NCBI GenBank assembly: GCA_030530095.1
Contig: JAUMVO010000014.1
Span: 1 to 41,504, forward strand
Length of the DNA stretch: 41,504 nucleotides
Direction of reading: 5' to 3'
From: Clostridiaceae bacterium
Lineage (GTDB): Bacteria > Bacillota > Clostridia > Oscillospirales > Acutalibacteraceae
Shown: positions 39,001 to 41,504 of the stretch, piece by piece
Layout: each line of letters begins with the position of its first letter
How positions within the stretch are numbered: position 1 is the stretch's first letter
Notes under the pieces: model-generated
Told to the model about the DNA's origin: nothing
The model's input: only the letters and a program-made list of their open reading frames with translations
Database searches by the model: none
Made by a program: the position numbers and the translations under genes

Positions 39001-41504
39001 GCAGTAGTTAAGCTTACAAATACTGCTGATTCAGGATACGGACTTAAAAACTATGTTGTAAGAGATACAAAGAAGAATAACATTACAGTTACCGACGGTA
39101 CCTTTGTTATGCCTGACAGAGATGTTATAGTAACCGCCGAATTCAGCAGGATTTATTCAATCGGTTATGAGGTAGCTTCGGGCGAGGGTACTATTGAACT
39201 GCCTGCCGATGCACCTGCAGGAGCAACCGTCAGCGTTACGGTTAATCCGTATACTAATAACGAACTGAAAAGGATGTATTATACAGCTGCTAACGGCGAG
39301 GTTACCGAAATTACAGGTAATCAGTTTGTAATGCCTGCTTCCGATATTACCGTTACGGCTGAATTCGGACTTATAGATTACAGCATTAGCTATGCCGACG
39401 CTCAGAACGGCTCTGTAACAGGTGTTGCAACAGCTCACCTCGGCGATTTGATTGAGCTTACCGTTACGCCTGATGAGGCTTATAAGCTTAAATCGCTGAC
39501 TGTTACGGACAGCGAAGGAAACGAAGTGAGTGTTACCGAAGATTATAAGTTCAATATGCCTGCTTCGGATGTTACCGTCAGCGCAGAGTTTGTAAGGGAT
39601 TATTACAGAATTACTTATTTGGATATGACTAACGGAACTGTCAGCGGAGTGCAAAGGGCTGATGAGGGTGATACAGTTCAGCTTACTGTCACACCTGCAA
39701 AAGGATATGAGCTTGACAGTCTGACTGTTAAGGACAGTAAGGACAATTCAGTCGATATTTCTGCTGATTATTTCATAACTATGCCGCAGGATGATATAAC
39801 TGTCAGTGCTTCATTTAAGAAAACTGATTATTCAATAAGCTATGAAGCTCAGAACGGATCGGTGTCCGGCGTCACTACTGCAAATTACGGTGATAATATT
39901 TCACTTACACTGACTCCTAATACAGGCTATGAGCTTTCAGAATTGACAGTTAAGGATTCAAACGGTAATACTGTCGAAGCAAATCAGGACGGCTTTATTA
40001 TGCCTGACTCAAATGTTACGGTGAATGCTGCTTTTGCAAAGGTTGATTATACCGTTACATATTCTGCTGAGCATGGCTCGGTTACGGGTTTACTCGCTGC
40101 AAATTATCAGGATATTGTAACATTAAGCATTACGCCTGATGAAGGTTACGGTATCAAGTCTGTTTCAATTAAAGATGCAAAGGGTAATACCATTGGCTTT
40201 GATGACAGCTATTCATTTACTATGCCCGATTCGGATGTTACTGTCAGTGTAATCTTTTCAGAGCTGAGAGCTTATGCAGTTTATGACAGCGATTCCCAAA
40301 CGCTGACATTTAAGTATGATGCAAATTATAATTATTCATCAAACACATGGGATGTTGAACATACAGGCACAACCATGGGTTGGAACAGTTACAGATTTGA
40401 TATGAAGCATATAGTGTTTGAACCTTCTTTCGCACAGGCGAGACCCTTGAGTACGGCATATTGGTTTAATGAGTGTTATAATATTATTGACATTCAAGGT
40501 CTTGAGTATTTAAATACCTCACAGGTTACAGATATGAGCTATATGTTTTACGGTTGTCAGACTAATGTACAGATCGATACATTTGATATAAGCCATTTTG
40601 ACACTTCAAAAGTTACCGATATGTCATATATGTTTAGTAATTGCAGAACCGTAAAAGAGCTTGATGTAAGTAACTTTGACACATCAAATGTCACATCGAT
40701 GGACCATATGTTTAATGAGTGCAGTTCATTAACAGAACTTGATTTAACCGGCTTTGATACCTCAAATGTTACCGATATGGGCGTTATGTTTGGTAACTGT
40801 ACAGGTCTTACCTCACTTGACTTAACAAGCTTTGACACCGCAAAGGTTGAACGAATAGTAAGTATTTTCAGAAACTGTTCCTCTCTCTCGTCAATTGATT
40901 TAAGCAGCTTTGACGCTTCTGCCTTTTCCAACGCCAAGTATATGTTCTATGACTGTACCAATCTTGAAACTATTTATGTTTCAAGTGCCGATGCGGCTTG
41001 GACAAAAGGCGATGGTACCGATATGTTTGTCAACTGCGACAAACTCGTAGGCGGAACCGGAACGGCTTATAACAGTGCAAACGTCGGCATATCAATGGCG
41101 AAGGTTCAGGATGGTTATTTTACCGTAAAAACTTATAATATCGTTGTTGCAGACAGCACAGACGGTACGGTACAGGCAGACAAAACTACTGCTGCTAAGG
41201 GCGAAACCGTAGCACTTACCGCCTCTCCCGATACCGGTATGACTTTGGCTTACTATACTGTTACCGACAAAAACGGCGACAAGGTTACGGTAAACAGCGA
41301 TACCTTCACAATGCCCGCTTCCGATGTAACCGTTACGGCAGTATTCAGAGAAGCAGGAATTTACGATATCAACGAGGACGGCGTTGAGGATATAAACGAT
41401 ATAGCATTTATTATTTCTGCCTCTGCAGGCGAGGTAACTATGACCGAAGCACAGTCCGCCAAAGCTGACCTCAACGGTGATGGTGCTGTCGATGCCTTTG
41501 ATGC
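36031..41504 (+). CDS. Giant secreted BspA-like, dockerin-bearing surface protein (3' end cut by window)
   Basis: The frame is open from ATG 36031 (AGGAGG upstream) to the window end: 1,824 codons without a stop. Domains in order: signal peptide (residues 1-30, cleavage near PVTA-AE); unknown beta-rich region (about 31-390); InlB B-repeat (about 392-472, with GWGFVGWN and LYAQWG); two Cys-pair segments (about 551-627, CTECG and CNACG) ending IPALGH; a divergent repeat (about 690-760); BspA-type leucine-rich repeats (about 817-909); six tandem divergent InlB repeats of about 70 aa (968-1409), each ending like MPASDVTVSAEF; a DUF285 BspA region (about 1411-1650, with repeated FDTSNVTDM and MSYMF); another 70-aa repeat (1701-1772); and a dockerin-like end with calcium loops DINEDGVEDIND and DLNGDGAVDAFD. 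Likely exposed on the cell surface or attached to a cohesin scaffold, binding host or plant polymers; targets are unknown. No LPXTG is visible in the part present. Confidence 0.88.
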   Translation, partial: MKTLKKALAVLLSVIMIIGIVPVSVLPVTAAETDEGVPSVPSDISFNETYTYDIYIQTVDDADLWNSAYFSIGDGSNDAVKWDIMSDIDDYGDTFSKTYTSDTLFPVMKLETDFGLVMPREWKGNVRIRINGYTVCSKAFTIRTSDYNKDIYIYPEPPRIEKLKLYTKDPYNNTYPVSLTSDLRLMQGNEIGNTLSGNIYALAVNQYNVPFDNWIKSVNHSGAIASGKDVWLSAISPDYSGMDKIEFSHQAGKYGVFKLTSTAGVDHNIGLNLYCGNYSKWVKNGDPFTSFVDTSGIRRYTGTQQFNPGNVELKFRRGLNVYLNADLYKSFTGNIGDSIAVFFKEDDIPEGYYLNSVTSSGAGELEHYGYYGQYFYTLGDGNAVITATTAPNNYTIEYNANASDATGEMESTAATYDKDVQLRSCGFTRNGWGFVGWNTKADGSGTAITDMGYAKNLTSERDGTVTLYAQWGSSTVDVTLKYPQEMGIADKNILVNRGGSIPVESDINTGDAEGHYHFVSADRSLDNIQQEGVINLTYEKTAHTYGETFYTVAPTCTTDGVEAQLCTECGYEKSETVTAFHQDVVHVDSIPATCESDGVEDATVCNACGEVLERGAVIPALGHNYNFKNITWDLTTESGTPEGYVYVVCKNDSDHICISEATVTEEDGGFLASAVLDDLPVSKFLEKGKDIFTVTASCNEGGTLTADHTVALPGETVNFEYSVNDGCYLNKLTVKQGDTDIALNGNSFIMPQGNVTLNAVFGTIAPNQCGADAYWRYDEPTKTLTVFGSGPMFDFTAEEADERLNNGLQYYAYKDECEYIVIDEGITYIGDFAFMGLSKVTDVQMSDSVTSVGRCAFLNDISVNNIKMSESLNEIGNNAFAYIGTIDYIDIPASVTSISGGAFYGTQPTEIYSFADPDSLTWSNTADELLPSKQTVVHVYSQYLSRYQEKFGSSVNATFVGDLDSKIHDITIIQSAHGTVTANYETVHTGAVVKLTNTADSGYGLKNYVVRDTKKNNITVTDGTFVMPDRDVIVTAEFSRIYSIGYEVASGEGTIELPADAPAGATVSVTVNPYTNNELKRMYYTAANGEVTEITGNQFVMPASDITVTAEFGLIDYSISYADAQNGSVTGVATAHLGDLIELTVTPDEAYKLKSLTVTDSEGNEVSVTEDYKFNMPASDVTVSAEFVRDYYRITYLDMTNGTVSGVQRADEGDTVQLTVTPAKGYELDSLTVKDSKDNSVDISADYFITMPQDDITVSASFKKTDYSISYEAQNGSVSGVTTANYGDNISLTLTPNTGYELSELTVKDSNGNTVEANQDGFIMPDSNVTVNAAFAKVDYTVTYSAEHGSVTGLLAANYQDIVTLSITPDEGYGIKSVSIKDAKGNTIGFDDSYSFTMPDSDVTVSVIFSELRAYAVYDSDSQTLTFKYDANYNYSSNTWDVEHTGTTMGWNSYRFDMKHIVFEPSFAQARPLSTAYWFNECYNIIDIQGLEYLNTSQVTDMSYMFYGCQTNVQIDTFDISHFDTSKVTDMSYMFSNCRTVKELDVSNFDTSNVTSMDHMFNECSSLTELDLTGFDTSNVTDMGVMFGNCTGLTSLDLTSFDTAKVERIVSIFRNCSSLSSIDLSSFDASAFSNAKYMFYDCTNLETIYVSSADAAWTKGDGTDMFVNCDKLVGGTGTAYNSANVGISMAKVQDGYFTVKTYNIVVADSTDGTVQADKTTAAKGETVALTASPDTGMTLAYYTVTDKNGDKVTVNSDTFTMPASDVTVTAVFREAGIYDINEDGVEDINDIAFIISASAGEVTMTEAQSAKADLNGDGAVDAFD

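Overview
The window looks like part of the chromosome of a spore-forming, gut- or rumen-type member of the Clostridia, probably Oscillospiraceae/Ruminococcaceae-like. This rests on gene order and gene content: the miaB-ylbF-mutS-mutL-miaA and sepF-divIVA-lspA-rluD clusters, a split transketolase, CotJ spore-coat genes, a GTP-type PEP carboxykinase, and a dockerin-bearing BspA-like surface protein. It does not rest on a database match. Translation starts are typical of Firmicutes, with strong AGGAG sites and some TTG starts. No tRNA, rRNA, CRISPR array or recognisable riboswitch was found.

Layout. (1) 1-6471: an AT-rich orphan gene, a MIF-like tautomerase, then an accessory operon. The operon has a YtrA-type GntR repressor with a near-ideal promoter and a perfect palindromic operator, an ABC ATPase, a membrane permease, and four tandem paralogous membrane-anchored proteins of unknown function. 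(2) 6483-15454: separately transcribed metabolic genes: tsaD, GTP-PEPCK (pckG), a SemiSWEET-like membrane protein with a metallophosphatase, glutamate dehydrogenase, and then, on the minus strand, a Gfo/Idh/MocA oxidoreductase and an SCP2-domain protein. An alpha/beta hydrolase follows on the plus strand. (3) 15466-29566: a long plus-strand housekeeping run covering tRNA modification (miaB, miaA), mismatch repair (mutS, mutL), an HlyD-like envelope protein, division (ylmE/yggS, sepF, divIVA), lspA, rluD and two transketolase subunits.

(4) 29675-30305: the spore-coat operon cotJA-cotJB-cotJC. cotJC breaks off after about 66 codons, where it meets the end of a mobile element. (5) About 30305 to at least 34550: an integrative and mobilizable element on the minus strand. 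It carries a large serine recombinase whose last codons are read out of antisense cotJC, a small SHOCT-like ORF, a MOBP relaxase with a second gene overprinted inside it, MobC, a hairpin-rich oriT candidate and an HTH protein. An AT-rich repeat array without credible genes follows at 34781-35643. The far end of the element and the 3' half of cotJC are not in the window.

(6) 35705 to the end: a promoter, a stub ORF that looks like an orphan signal peptide, and the first 1,824 codons of a giant secreted protein that is cut by the window end. Its domains are a signal peptide, an InlB B-repeat, BspA-type leucine-rich repeats, divergent InlB repeats, a DUF285 region and a C-terminal dockerin.

The most interesting points are: the serine-recombinase element sitting exactly inside a sporulation gene, which could be a sporulation-linked excisable intervening element; the YtrA-controlled ABC operon with four duplicated accessory proteins; the unexplained 118-nt repeat array; and the dockerin on a BspA-like adhesin.
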